Below the pieces are notes generated by a model. The model made no database searches. It saw only the letters and a program-made list of their open reading frames with translations, and was not told where the DNA came from. DNA of 7,622 bases, from the NCBI GenBank assembly GCA_017464985.1, contig JAFTXL010000103.1:1-7622 (forward strand), in the 5' to 3' direction. Shown here piece by piece: positions 1-6,920 of this stretch (its first letter is position 1; each line of letters opens with the position of its first letter). The stretch is from Clostridia bacterium (lineage in GTDB: Bacteria > Bacillota_A > Clostridia > UBA1212). Position numbers and translations under genes: made by a program.

Positions 1-94
1 ACACCAGCAGCTCAACACACCAGTTCCAACCTTTTTGTGTTTCACGAGCTTCTGCAACTGAGCGCGGCATTTCAAGTTTAAAATTTATTTTCAT
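1..94 (-). CDS. 5' end of an unrecognised gene, cut by the window edge
   Basis: Only the first 31 codons are visible. They begin MKINFKLEMPRSVAEARETQ, and the reading frame stays open to base 1. The ATG at 94-92 overlaps the TGA of the upstream methyltransferase gene (bases 91-94 read ATGA on the minus strand), the classic arrangement for translational coupling. A purine-rich ribosome binding site (AGGTGG then AGAAAA) lies just before the ATG, inside the end of the upstream gene. The visible stretch is mostly polar and charged, shows no signal peptide or membrane segment, and matches no family I recognise. Being the last visible member of the lipid-flavoured operon, it may act in the same process, but that is inference from position only. 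Confidence 0.72.
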   Translation of the reverse strand, partial: MKINFKLEMPRSVAEARETQKGWNWCVELLV

Positions 95-684
95 TTTTCT
101 CCACCTCTCCTGCGTCCCAAATACCTGTTTACTTTCTTTTTATATTCTGAATATTCTTCGCCGAAAGCATTAAGCAGAAAGTCCTCTTCCACGTTAACTA
201 TCTGCAAATGAAACATTACTATTGCAAATACCGACACTGCAAACAGAATCCAATTAAAAAACATGAGCAGAACGCCTATGTAGACTAAATCAAATCCGAG
301 AAATGCGGGATTTCTGCTGATGCCAACAACGCCGCATGTTACAAGCTCCGTTTTATCTGTCGAAGGTACTCCTGCGCGCCAGCTGTCACGCATACTGATA
401 ACAGCAATTATAAACACCACAACACCGAGAATTCCAAATACAAGACCTATACATCTTGCCCATAAAGGAAGCAATGTTGTTCCGAATACAATGCTTACAA
501 CTTCTGCTATCGGGGCAAGAATCGTTGATACTTTCATTGTACATTCAATTGCTTTTACAACGCCGATCTTGCCTTTTCCGATCTGATCAGTTTGTATTCC
601 TTTTTTCTTTTGGAGAATCATCTTTGAAAAATAGCATCCGTAAAACAAAGCTAATATTACGAGTGCAATTATTTTAAAAGCCAT
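91..684 (-). CDS. Isoprenylcysteine carboxyl methyltransferase (ICMT/PEMT-like) family membrane protein
   Basis: Predicted integral-membrane methyltransferase of 197 aa. It is hydrophobic, with an N-terminal membrane segment (about residues 2-24), a central hydrophobic pair (about 52-98) and another pair (about 128-162). Family hallmarks follow in the right order: SWRAG near 101-105, SRNPAFLG near 123-130 (the usual R-H/N-P-x-x-x-G motif that helps bind S-adenosylmethionine), then EEDFLLNAFGEEYSEY near 166-181 (the conserved E-E...FG..Y..Y end). The tail is basic, with Arg and Lys residues. The start is the ATG at 684, six bases after GGGAGGG; a TTG at 699 would place that binding site inside the gene. 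It lies 37 bp after the acyltransferase gene and overlaps the next gene by 4 bp. Bacterial members act on varied small or lipid substrates, and prenylated protein is unlikely here. The family call is firm; the substrate is unknown. Confidence 0.85.
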   Translation of the reverse strand: MAFKIIALVILALFYGCYFSKMILQKKKGIQTDQIGKGKIGVVKAIECTMKVSTILAPIAEVVSIVFGTTLLPLWARCIGLVFGILGVVVFIIAVISMRDSWRAGVPSTDKTELVTCGVVGISRNPAFLGFDLVYIGVLLMFFNWILFAVSVFAIVMFHLQIVNVEEDFLLNAFGEEYSEYKKKVNRYLGRRRGGEK

Positions 685-690
685 TGTTTT

Positions 691-697
691 CCCTCCC
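691..697 (-). promoter_or_regulatory. Shine-Dalgarno site that sets the methyltransferase start
   Basis: The minus strand reads GGGAGGG, then AAAACA, then ATG. The spacing is ideal for the ATG at 684-682. An in-frame TTG at 699-697 lies upstream of the site and is therefore unlikely to be the start. Confidence 0.8.
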
Positions 698-721
698 AAA
701 TCAAATTAAAATATATAACAT

Positions 722-2125
722 TTACACATATTTCCTGCCTGTAAGATATCTGTAAAAAGCAAAATACTTAAGGTTTGAATACACCTTATCACTCTTTAAT
801 TTAAAGAAATTATCTCTGCAGGTAAATACAATGCCGCTTCTCGCATTTATCGCAAGACGGCTAATATCAGACAGCATAAAGTCCATAAAACCAACACTGC
901 CGCTGTCTGCCGTACTGCAATATTTTATCTCATCGCGGGCATTTACTGCTCCATCGCTGCAAGCCGTATCAAACACTGCGCGGAGTCTGTCCCCGTAAAG
1001 TTCTATTCTGCAATTTGACGAAATAATTTTACTTGTTTCATTATGAAAAACCTCGGTAAGAACCATACCACCGTCGCTTACAATTGGCTTTTCGATTTCA
1101 GGAATATGATTTTTCCATATATCAAGATTTTGTGCGATATATTCGCGCTGCCACTTGTCCCAATCTTTGACCGTGTCAAGAAAATCGCTTTTTTGCGCAC
1201 AGCTGTCAGAATCTTTGCCGGGTGTACGCAGCTCAAAGAATCCGTATTCGTTAATTTTCACCTCATAGCTGCACTTGCTGCATGTAAATAAATCTTCGCT
1301 GCTGTGCATTGTTGAAATGCCTCGGCAGCAAGGGCAGATATACAGCGCTGTCTCAAGGCTTTCCGCAAGGGCTCTGCCCTTGTACTTGTCCATATGACGG
1401 CGCTGCTCATCATAAGCATCTGTATACAAGTCGCGGCAAATAACTTCGTTTATTTCATAAACTGTCATTTTATCAATCTCTTCGCGCGTGTATTCGTTTA
1501 CCACCGCACCGAAAAGGGGTCCGCGCCTGCTGTGCTTTGCCCAACGCGGGCTTCTCATATAGCCGCCTCGGGTGCGAAAGGTGATAAGACCGCCCGAGGC
1601 GGCATTCTTTACCAATTCTCCGGTGCGCGGAGATATGAAACCGGTCTCACCTGTATATGAACGGTTTCCCTCCGCATGCATAGCAACACTGACACCGTTT
1701 CGCAGATATTCCTTTATCAGCTCAACGGTGTCAGAGGCATTTGCGCCTTTTCTCTTCGGAATAGGATTTTGCAAAAATTTAACTGCCTTACCCTCCCCTC
1801 CATATTGGAGCACAGCTTCATTTGCAACAAACTTCATATGACGCTTTAACGCGACCGCTTCAAAAATCGGGTCGATATTCATCGTGTGGTTTGCAAGCAT
1901 AAGAAAATGACTGCTTCTGATTTTATATTTCTTGCATTTAAAACGGTATATCCATTTCACAGGATAGCCGAGAACATATCTGAAAAAATGAAAAACGCAC
2001 TTGTAATAAAACAAATGTTTCAGAACATACAGTTCTTTATTTTCGGAACCGTTTTTACATGTCGATATCTCAACTGCTGCTTCTGCATTATTATCAGCCG
2101 TTTTGCCGTCCCTCAGACTTTGCAT
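722..2125 (-). CDS. PlsC-type 1-acylglycerol-3-phosphate acyltransferase-like protein with zinc ribbon and C-terminal extension
   Basis: Likely lysophospholipid or related acyltransferase of 467 aa, about twice the length of a minimal PlsC. The catalytic domain shows the HxxxxD motif as NHTMNIDP (His80, Asp85) and the second acceptor-binding motif as AEGNRS (Glu152-Gly153), followed by a conserved GGLITFRTRGGYMRSPRWA block near 178-196. A hydrophobic, basic stretch near 39-62 could seat it on the membrane. Next comes a four-cysteine zinc ribbon, CPCC...CSKC (Cys264, 267, 282, 285), and then about 180 residues with no catalytic motif, rich in alternating hydrophobic positions and possibly a PH/GRAM-like fold. 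The start is the ATG at 2125, six bases after AGGAGG; a TTG at 2140 would place that site inside the gene. It overlaps the end of the acyl-activating ligase gene by 32 bp, which suggests coupled translation and use of the acyl thioester made by that enzyme. The acceptor is unknown. Confidence 0.85.
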   Translation of the reverse strand: MQSLRDGKTADNNAEAAVEISTCKNGSENKELYVLKHLFYYKCVFHFFRYVLGYPVKWIYRFKCKKYKIRSSHFLMLANHTMNIDPIFEAVALKRHMKFVANEAVLQYGGEGKAVKFLQNPIPKRKGANASDTVELIKEYLRNGVSVAMHAEGNRSYTGETGFISPRTGELVKNAASGGLITFRTRGGYMRSPRWAKHSRRGPLFGAVVNEYTREEIDKMTVYEINEVICRDLYTDAYDEQRRHMDKYKGRALAESLETALYICPCCRGISTMHSSEDLFTCSKCSYEVKINEYGFFELRTPGKDSDSCAQKSDFLDTVKDWDKWQREYIAQNLDIWKNHIPEIEKPIVSDGGMVLTEVFHNETSKIISSNCRIELYGDRLRAVFDTACSDGAVNARDEIKYCSTADSGSVGFMDFMLSDISRLAINARSGIVFTCRDNFFKLKSDKVYSNLKYFAFYRYLTGRKYV

Positions 2126-3818
2126 TTTCTTCCTCCTCAAGAATCCTGTACGCTACCTTTCCGACCAGAGTTTTGGGAAGCTCACTTCTGAATTCGATAT
2201 CGTAGGGCATTGCATATTTTGCAATATGTTTTTTACAGTATTCAAGTATTTCCGCCTTTATATCATCGGACGGAACAGTGCCTGGATTCAAAACCACAAA
2301 TGCCTTTATTTTCTGCATTTTGTAAGCGTCTTTAACGCCTATGACACAGCTTATTAAAACCTTTTCATGGGCGTCAATTATGTTTTCAAGCTGCGACGGA
2401 TATACATTGTAGCCCGATGTGATAATCATTCTTTTTATACGCTGCTTGAAGTACACGAAACCGTCCTCGTCCATGAAACCAAGGTCGCCTGTATGAAGCC
2501 ATGTGTGACCGTCTGCATGTTTGCGCAATGTCTGCGCCGTTTCCTCCGTATTGTCCATGTAGCCTATCATCACAGAAGGACCTCGCAGACATATTTCACC
2601 ATCAGTACCCGGAGCTACGGGATTTTCAGTACCGGGTTCAACAATAGTATAGAATGTATCAGGGAACGGTATTCCGATACTTCCCTCCCTGTTAAAATCT
2701 TTCGGAGTAAGGCAGCTTGCGGTTACACATTCGGTAGTGCCGTAACCCTCTCTTATCTGAACAGACGCATTATGTTCTTTAAGAAACTTATCGACAGATT
2801 TTTTAAGTTCAACCGACAAAGAATCGCCGCCGCTGAATACGCCTTTTAAGAAAGACAAATCAACGCCATCCAAATTATCGGTGCGCAAAAGAGCTTCAAA
2901 CAAAGTCGGAACACCGGGGATAAAGTTCGGTTTCTTTTTCTTAATCAAATTAGCATATGTTTTAACATTAAACTGCGGTACAAGTATGCATTTCGCTCCG
3001 CTTATAATCGCGGTATGTATTCCTATACCCAGGCCAAAGCCGTGGAAAATAGGCATAACGGAAAGCATTTTCATTCCCGAGATGTTTTCATATCCGCTGG
3101 CAGCAGCAGTTTGAAGTCCGAGCGCATTGAAATTCATGTTTGAAAGTAAAATTCCTTTTGTAGTTCCCGTTGTACCGCCACTGTAAAGAATTGCCGCAAC
3201 ATCACTCGCTTTTCCTTTATATTCCGGAATCTTTCCGCTGTACTGCGTTCCGCCCGATATAAAGTCATTCCACATTATAACATTGCGTGCCGGCTCTACC
3301 TTGGGAATCTTTCTGCCGGAGGTAAGAGCATATGCTGTTTTCAGCGGCTGAGGAAGTTCGTCCTTAATTCTTGCGACAATTATTTTCACTGGATTTTTTA
3401 CATCACAGAGAATGCTTTTTACCTTACCGTAAAATTGGTCAAGTGTAAGTATTGCCATACTTTTTGATATATTGAGATAAAATGCTATTTCACTTGCGGC
3501 AGAAAGAGGGTGAATCATGTTTCCTACTGCTCCGATTTTATTAAGCGCATAGAAAGTATCTACTGCCTGCGGCGAGTTAGGCATAGCAATCGTAACCATG
3601 TCATCCTTTTTTATTCCCATTGCCACAAGAGCCTTTGCGGTCAGCTCTATGCGAGACAAAAAAGTCTTGAAATTTGTTTTCTTACCCATAAATTCATATG
3701 CAATGTAATCAGGGTACTTTTCGGCAGCCTGTTCTACCATTTCATATATAGTTTTGTCAGGATATTCAAGACTGTGTGGTATATTGCCGTAAAACTTAAG
3801 CCACGGTGCTTCGCCCAT
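2094..3818 (-). CDS. AMP-forming acyl-CoA/acyl-ACP synthetase (fatty-acid ligase, ANL superfamily)
   Basis: This 574-aa enzyme should activate a carboxylic acid with ATP to an acyl-adenylate and pass it to CoA or a carrier-protein thiol. The adenylate-forming core motifs are all present in order: phosphate-binding YSGGTTGTTKG (about 212-222), YGTTE (359-363), HTGD (442-445), the hinge region RIKRMIITSGYNVYPSQLE (about 460-478), and the C-terminal PKTLVGKVAYR whose Lys554 should be the catalytic lysine for adenylation. Nothing essential is missing, and the length is normal for a medium- or long-chain acyl-CoA synthetase. The start is the ATG at 3818, six bases after GGAGGT; an earlier in-frame ATG at 3839 lies before that site. 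It follows the permuted NlpC/P60-like gene by 33 bp and overlaps the acyltransferase gene by 32 bp, so it probably supplies acyl groups to it. Chain length and acceptor cannot be read from the sequence. Confidence 0.92.
   Translation of the reverse strand: MGEAPWLKFYGNIPHSLEYPDKTIYEMVEQAAEKYPDYIAYEFMGKKTNFKTFLSRIELTAKALVAMGIKKDDMVTIAMPNSPQAVDTFYALNKIGAVGNMIHPLSAASEIAFYLNISKSMAILTLDQFYGKVKSILCDVKNPVKIIVARIKDELPQPLKTAYALTSGRKIPKVEPARNVIMWNDFISGGTQYSGKIPEYKGKASDVAAILYSGGTTGTTKGILLSNMNFNALGLQTAAASGYENISGMKMLSVMPIFHGFGLGIGIHTAIISGAKCILVPQFNVKTYANLIKKKKPNFIPGVPTLFEALLRTDNLDGVDLSFLKGVFSGGDSLSVELKKSVDKFLKEHNASVQIREGYGTTECVTASCLTPKDFNREGSIGIPFPDTFYTIVEPGTENPVAPGTDGEICLRGPSVMIGYMDNTEETAQTLRKHADGHTWLHTGDLGFMDEDGFVYFKQRIKRMIITSGYNVYPSQLENIIDAHEKVLISCVIGVKDAYKMQKIKAFVVLNPGTVPSDDIKAEILEYCKKHIAKYAMPYDIEFRSELPKTLVGKVAYRILEEEENAKSEGRQNG
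2132..2137 (-). promoter_or_regulatory. Shine-Dalgarno site that sets the acyltransferase start
   Basis: AGGAGG on the minus strand is followed by AAGAAA and then the ATG at 2125-2123. The site lies within the last codons of the upstream ligase gene, so a ribosome finishing the ligase can restart here. It argues against the in-frame TTG at 2140-2138. Confidence 0.82.
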
Positions 3819-3824
3819 ATTCAA

Positions 3825-3830
3825 ACCTCC
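3825..3830 (-). promoter_or_regulatory. Shine-Dalgarno site that sets the acyl ligase start
   Basis: GGAGGT on the minus strand is followed by TTGAAT and the ATG at 3818-3816. The alternative ATG at 3839 lies upstream of this site and would add only seven residues (MHSGGLN), two of them encoded by the binding site itself. Confidence 0.8.
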
Positions 3831-3851
3831 GCTATGCATAATCTGATAAAT

Positions 3852-4517
3852 TTATCTGTGACATTTTCTGTATAACAATTTTACAAGTGTTTTAACACTG
3901 CTGCCTGTAACATAGAAAAAATTAACACCGGAAAAATAGTCTTTTCCGTCAGGCACACATTCTGAAATCAGAGGAATAAGATCTCCCTCGTAATATTTAT
4001 ATTCATCTAATGTTTCACTGAGCTGCCACGGCGTATAGCTGCATGTTTTCTTATCACCTAAATTTATATTCATATATCTGAGCAAATATGCAACAAATTC
4101 TGAACATGAAAATGCTTTATATGTAGAAAATCCTCTTGTAACGGGATAAGAAAGTACAGAAAAAAGGTTATAAAGATACCCTTCCGGGTCATCTATAATC
4201 TCTTTTATTTTTTTTAAACCGTTTTTATAATCCTCTTCTGTAACAGGAACCTTGTAAATCATACATGCAATATCATTTCTTTTCTTCAAAGTAAGTCTGT
4301 CGGGATATTCGCGTACAAGTCCTGCAAGTATAGGTGTTTTGTGCTGATAACGCGCAAATGCGTAAATGTCTTTAAAATCGGATGTGAACGAAATTGAGGC
4401 ATGGTTATACTTTCGCCTCATGATTCGTCTTATCGTATTTGCAAATCCGGTATTTGTACGGGTAAGAATAACATACACATATTTTATCTCTGCGTTATTT
4501 TCTTTATCGATAGCCAT
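3852..4517 (-). CDS. Permuted papain-like (NlpC/P60, YiiX/LRAT-type) hypothetical protein
   Basis: A 221-aa protein with no signal peptide or clear membrane segment. A conserved-looking YNHASISF near 37-44 (His39) comes first, and FSCSEFVAYLLRY near 137-149 (Cys138) about 100 residues later. This His-before-Cys order, with the cysteine at the start of a helix, is that of circularly permuted NlpC/P60 proteins (the YiiX/YaeF group and lecithin-retinol acyltransferases) and the reverse of the ordinary Cys-then-His order. Such enzymes are thiol hydrolases, amidases or acyltransferases. The N-terminal half (YVYVILTRTNTGFANTIRRI, 13-32) may form the first strand and helix of the fold. The ATG at 4517 has only a weak ribosome binding site, and no better in-frame start exists. 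It is the first gene of the left operon, 33 bp before the acyl ligase. The fold assignment is by motif only; the activity is unknown. Confidence 0.75.
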   Translation of the reverse strand: MAIDKENNAEIKYVYVILTRTNTGFANTIRRIMRRKYNHASISFTSDFKDIYAFARYQHKTPILAGLVREYPDRLTLKKRNDIACMIYKVPVTEEDYKNGLKKIKEIIDDPEGYLYNLFSVLSYPVTRGFSTYKAFSCSEFVAYLLRYMNINLGDKKTCSYTPWQLSETLDEYKYYEGDLIPLISECVPDGKDYFSGVNFFYVTGSSVKTLVKLLYRKCHR

Positions 4518-4544
4518 TATAACTGCAACTCATTTTTATATATT

Positions 4545-4589
4545 AAAAAGTCAACAGCATAAAGGCACAACTGCATAGCCTCTATGCTG
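4545..4589 (-). terminator. Probable rho-independent terminator after the redox operon
   Basis: On the minus strand, CAGCATAGAGGC (4589-4578) pairs with GCCTTTATGCTG (4566-4555). The stem is 12 bp with one G-U pair and an 11-base loop. After four intervening bases (TTGA) and a C comes TTTTT (4549-4545). It lies about 60 bp after the stop of the oxidoreductase gene and about 28 bp before the next start, so it would end transcription of the redox operon. The GC content of the stem is modest and the T-run does not abut it, so read-through into the lipid operon is possible. Confidence 0.6.
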
Positions 4590-4596
4590 CTAAACA

Positions 4597-4640
4597 TTTC
4601 CGCGGCGCCAACATATAATACTTTGCCCGCGCAGCGGAAA
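4597..4640. repeat. Inverted repeat / hairpin just after the oxidoreductase stop
   Basis: TTTCCGC (4597-4603) and GCGGAAA (4634-4640) are perfect inverted arms. They continue after one mismatch with GCGC (4605-4608 pairing 4629-4632), giving 7+4 bp around a loop of about 20 bases. No T-run follows on the minus strand, so it is not a standard terminator by itself. It may protect the 3' end of the redox mRNA or act together with the hairpin at 4545-4589. Confidence 0.5.
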
Positions 4641-4649
4641 ATCATATTA

Positions 4650-6905
4650 TTATTTTTTCAGCGGATCTTCTCCGTTAACAAGCGCAAATCTGCCCTTTTC
4701 ACAAAGGAGCTTGCCTCCGTCGACAGGAAGCACACGAAGCGGTGTATCACCGTGGTAAGTAACTTTTATCTCACAAGTTTCTTCACAAAGACCGCATACA
4801 CCCTCGCGAACCGTCTCTTTCAACGGAACAGCTTTCGCAAGCGGAAGTTTCTCTGACAAAGCGCCTGTAGGACATACAGATACACAAAGTCCGCAATGGC
4901 TGCACTGTGTCGAATCAAGAGCAAGACCCATTTCAGGCATTACAACTGTATCAAAACCTCTGCCAACAAGACCAAGCGCTGTAATTCCCATAACTTCTTC
5001 ACAAGTTCTTACGCACAATCCGCAGAGAATACATTTGCTGGGTTCTCTTACGATGTACTTAGTCTCAACAGCAGGACGTGTATGCTTTTCACCTGCGACT
5101 CTTGTGCAGTCAGCGTTGTATCTGTCAGCATATTTGATAAGCTTACATTCAAAGTAATCACGGCAGCCGCACTCAAGGCATCTTTCAGCTTCTTTCTTAG
5201 CAGCTTCCTCATCAAACAAATCTACATACTCGTTGAAGTTTGTATTTCTCTCCTCAGGAGTTCTCTGGCTCGGTGCAAGTCTCTTTGCAGTTTCGCGGTG
5301 CGCATTTGCCTGTCTTATTTCTTCATCTGTAGGATTCTTTACAGAATATACTTTATACTCCGAAGTCTCCTCAAATGTCGGTTCAACTCCGCAGAGGTAA
5401 AGGTCAATTGCAAAAGCGGCTTTCTTAGCCTCTCCGATTGCCGCAATTGCGATACCCGCGCCGCGGTTTGTAACATCACCGCAAGCAAACACGCCGTCAA
5501 GAGATGTTGCGAAAGTCTTTTCATCTGCAACAACAGTGCCTTTCTTTGTAAGCTCTACTGATTCAAATCCTTTGTTGTTTGTACCCTGACCAATAGCCAT
5601 GATTACATTATCTACAGCAATTTCTTCAAAGGCTCCCTCAATTGCAACAGGCTTTCTTCTGCCGCTCGCATCAGGTTCTCCAAGTTCCATCTTCTGGGCT
5701 TTAATACCGCAGACTTTTCCGTCAGAAGAAAGTATTTCCACAGGATTGCAGAGGAACTTATAAATTACACCCTCTTCTTCTGCTTCCTCAATCTCAACCT
5801 TGTCAGCAGGCATTTCATCACGTGTACGTCTGTAAATTACGTATACCTCATCAGCACCTGCTCTTACAGAACTTCTGCAGGCGTCCATTGCAGTATTACC
5901 GCCGCCGATTACGGCAACTTTCTTTCCGAGCGGGAGCATATCTCCGAGTGCTATGCTGCGGAGGAAATCAATACCGCCGTAAACACCCTCCAAATCTTCT
6001 CCGGGAATGTTCATCTTACTGCTGGTCCATGCTCCGATTGCAATAAGCACAACATCATTGTCTTTTCTGAGCTGAGCAAACATATCTGCGTCTGCCGCAA
6101 CATTGTTTTTCATCTCTACGCCCATATCGCGTATTGCGTCGATTTCGATATCGAGAACTGCTTTCGGCAAACGGTACTCAGGTATTCCGTATCTGAGCAT
6201 ACCGACCATCTTAGGCATTTTGTCGTAGATTGTTACGCGGTGACCTTTCATACGGAGGAAATATGCCGCTGAAAGACCTGCAGGACCGCCGCCGATGATT
6301 GCGACTTTCTTTCCTGTCTCTTCTTTGACATCAGGTGAATATGCCTTGCCGCCGTTGTTCTTAATTGCTGTATCCGCAGCAAAACGCTTAAGCTGCATTA
6401 TAGATACAGGTTCGTCGATTGCTTTTCTGCGGCATGCTGTCTCACACGGATGAGGACATACACGGCCGATTGATGCGGGAAGAGGAAGCTTTTCCTTTAT
6501 AAGTTCATTTGCCTCTTCATAGAGTCCGTTAGCAATAAGTCCTACATAACCCTGACAGTCTGTACCGGCAGGACATTCTCTTACGCAGGGAGGACGGCAG
6601 TCACCGTTGTGGTCTGAAAGCATAAGCTCTAAAGCTGTCTTTCTTGCTCTCTTTACACGGTCTGTCTCTGTCTCTACAACCATTCCCTCTGTAATCTTTG
6701 TAGCGCACGCTCTGAAAAGCTTAGGCGCACCTGCAACTTCTACTACACAAACTCCGCAGGAACCGTACACTTTTACCATTTCACTGTAACAAAGATTAGG
6801 AATATCTATTCCGTTTTCGTTAGCCGCCTGAAGAATACTTTTTCCCTCTTCTGCCTGAATTGCTTTTCCGTTTATTGTTATATTTAATAATTTCTTTTCT
6901 TCCAT
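4650..6905 (-). CDS. GltD/NfnB-type FAD-NAD(P)H oxidoreductase fused to NuoG-like ferredoxin domains (StnC-like transhydrogenase subunit)
   Basis: A 751-aa cytoplasmic iron-sulfur flavoprotein. Domains in order: a 2Fe-2S domain (Cys39, 50, 53, 67); a cysteine region starting with His99 (Cys103, 107, 111, 117) that merges into the GltD-type N-terminal cluster domain (CPHPCETAC, 150-158); FAD-binding GGGPAG (205-210); NAD(P)H-binding GGGNTA (334-339); the FAD-closing CGDVTNRGAG (475-484); a cysteine group at 576-600; two 4Fe-4S motifs (Cys625, 628, 631, 635 and 668, 671, 674, 678); and a final CGLCEETC...LLCEKGRF motif (704-740). The start ATG follows GGAGG by nine bases. It lies 15 bp after a NuoF-like gene, so the two should form one complex linking NADH, NADPH and ferredoxin. 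The closest named enzyme I know is the Sporomusa-type Nfn (Stn) transhydrogenase. It is not a plain glutamate synthase small subunit, which lacks the added ends. The precise reaction is inferred. Confidence 0.88.
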   Translation of the reverse strand: MEEKKLLNITINGKAIQAEEGKSILQAANENGIDIPNLCYSEMVKVYGSCGVCVVEVAGAPKLFRACATKITEGMVVETETDRVKRARKTALELMLSDHNGDCRPPCVRECPAGTDCQGYVGLIANGLYEEANELIKEKLPLPASIGRVCPHPCETACRRKAIDEPVSIMQLKRFAADTAIKNNGGKAYSPDVKEETGKKVAIIGGGPAGLSAAYFLRMKGHRVTIYDKMPKMVGMLRYGIPEYRLPKAVLDIEIDAIRDMGVEMKNNVAADADMFAQLRKDNDVVLIAIGAWTSSKMNIPGEDLEGVYGGIDFLRSIALGDMLPLGKKVAVIGGGNTAMDACRSSVRAGADEVYVIYRRTRDEMPADKVEIEEAEEEGVIYKFLCNPVEILSSDGKVCGIKAQKMELGEPDASGRRKPVAIEGAFEEIAVDNVIMAIGQGTNNKGFESVELTKKGTVVADEKTFATSLDGVFACGDVTNRGAGIAIAAIGEAKKAAFAIDLYLCGVEPTFEETSEYKVYSVKNPTDEEIRQANAHRETAKRLAPSQRTPEERNTNFNEYVDLFDEEAAKKEAERCLECGCRDYFECKLIKYADRYNADCTRVAGEKHTRPAVETKYIVREPSKCILCGLCVRTCEEVMGITALGLVGRGFDTVVMPEMGLALDSTQCSHCGLCVSVCPTGALSEKLPLAKAVPLKETVREGVCGLCEETCEIKVTYHGDTPLRVLPVDGGKLLCEKGRFALVNGEDPLKK

Positions 6906-6920
6906 TTATGTACGCCTCCG

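Noticed and set aside
2367..2849. A 160-codon plus-strand frame opposite the acyl ligase gene
   Set aside because: It is fully antisense to conserved ligase motifs and its translation looks like random sequence with no domain.
3852..4517. Standard NlpC/P60 cell-wall endopeptidase
   Set aside because: The catalytic residues come in reversed order (His before Cys), and there is no signal peptide or wall-binding domain.
4518..4553. A promoter built on TTGACT (4553-4548) upstream of the lipid operon
   Set aside because: No -10-like hexamer lies 16-18 bases downstream. The only TATAAT overlaps the start codon, 27 bases away. TTGACT also forms part of the terminator tail.
4896..5561. A 221-codon open frame on the plus strand opposite the oxidoreductase gene
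   Set aside because: It lies wholly inside a well-supported gene on the other strand, has no convincing ribosome binding site, and its product shows no recognisable motif. It is an antisense shadow.
4650..6905. Glutamate synthase small subunit (gltD)
   Set aside because: The core is GltD-like, but the added 2Fe-2S front, the two-cluster ferredoxin tail, the NuoF neighbour and the lack of a gltB gene point to a redox complex rather than glutamate synthesis.
4650..6905. [FeFe] hydrogenase large subunit or formate dehydrogenase alpha subunit
   Set aside because: The NuoG-like ferredoxin domains resemble those proteins, but no H-cluster cysteine motifs and no Mo-pterin catalytic domain are present.
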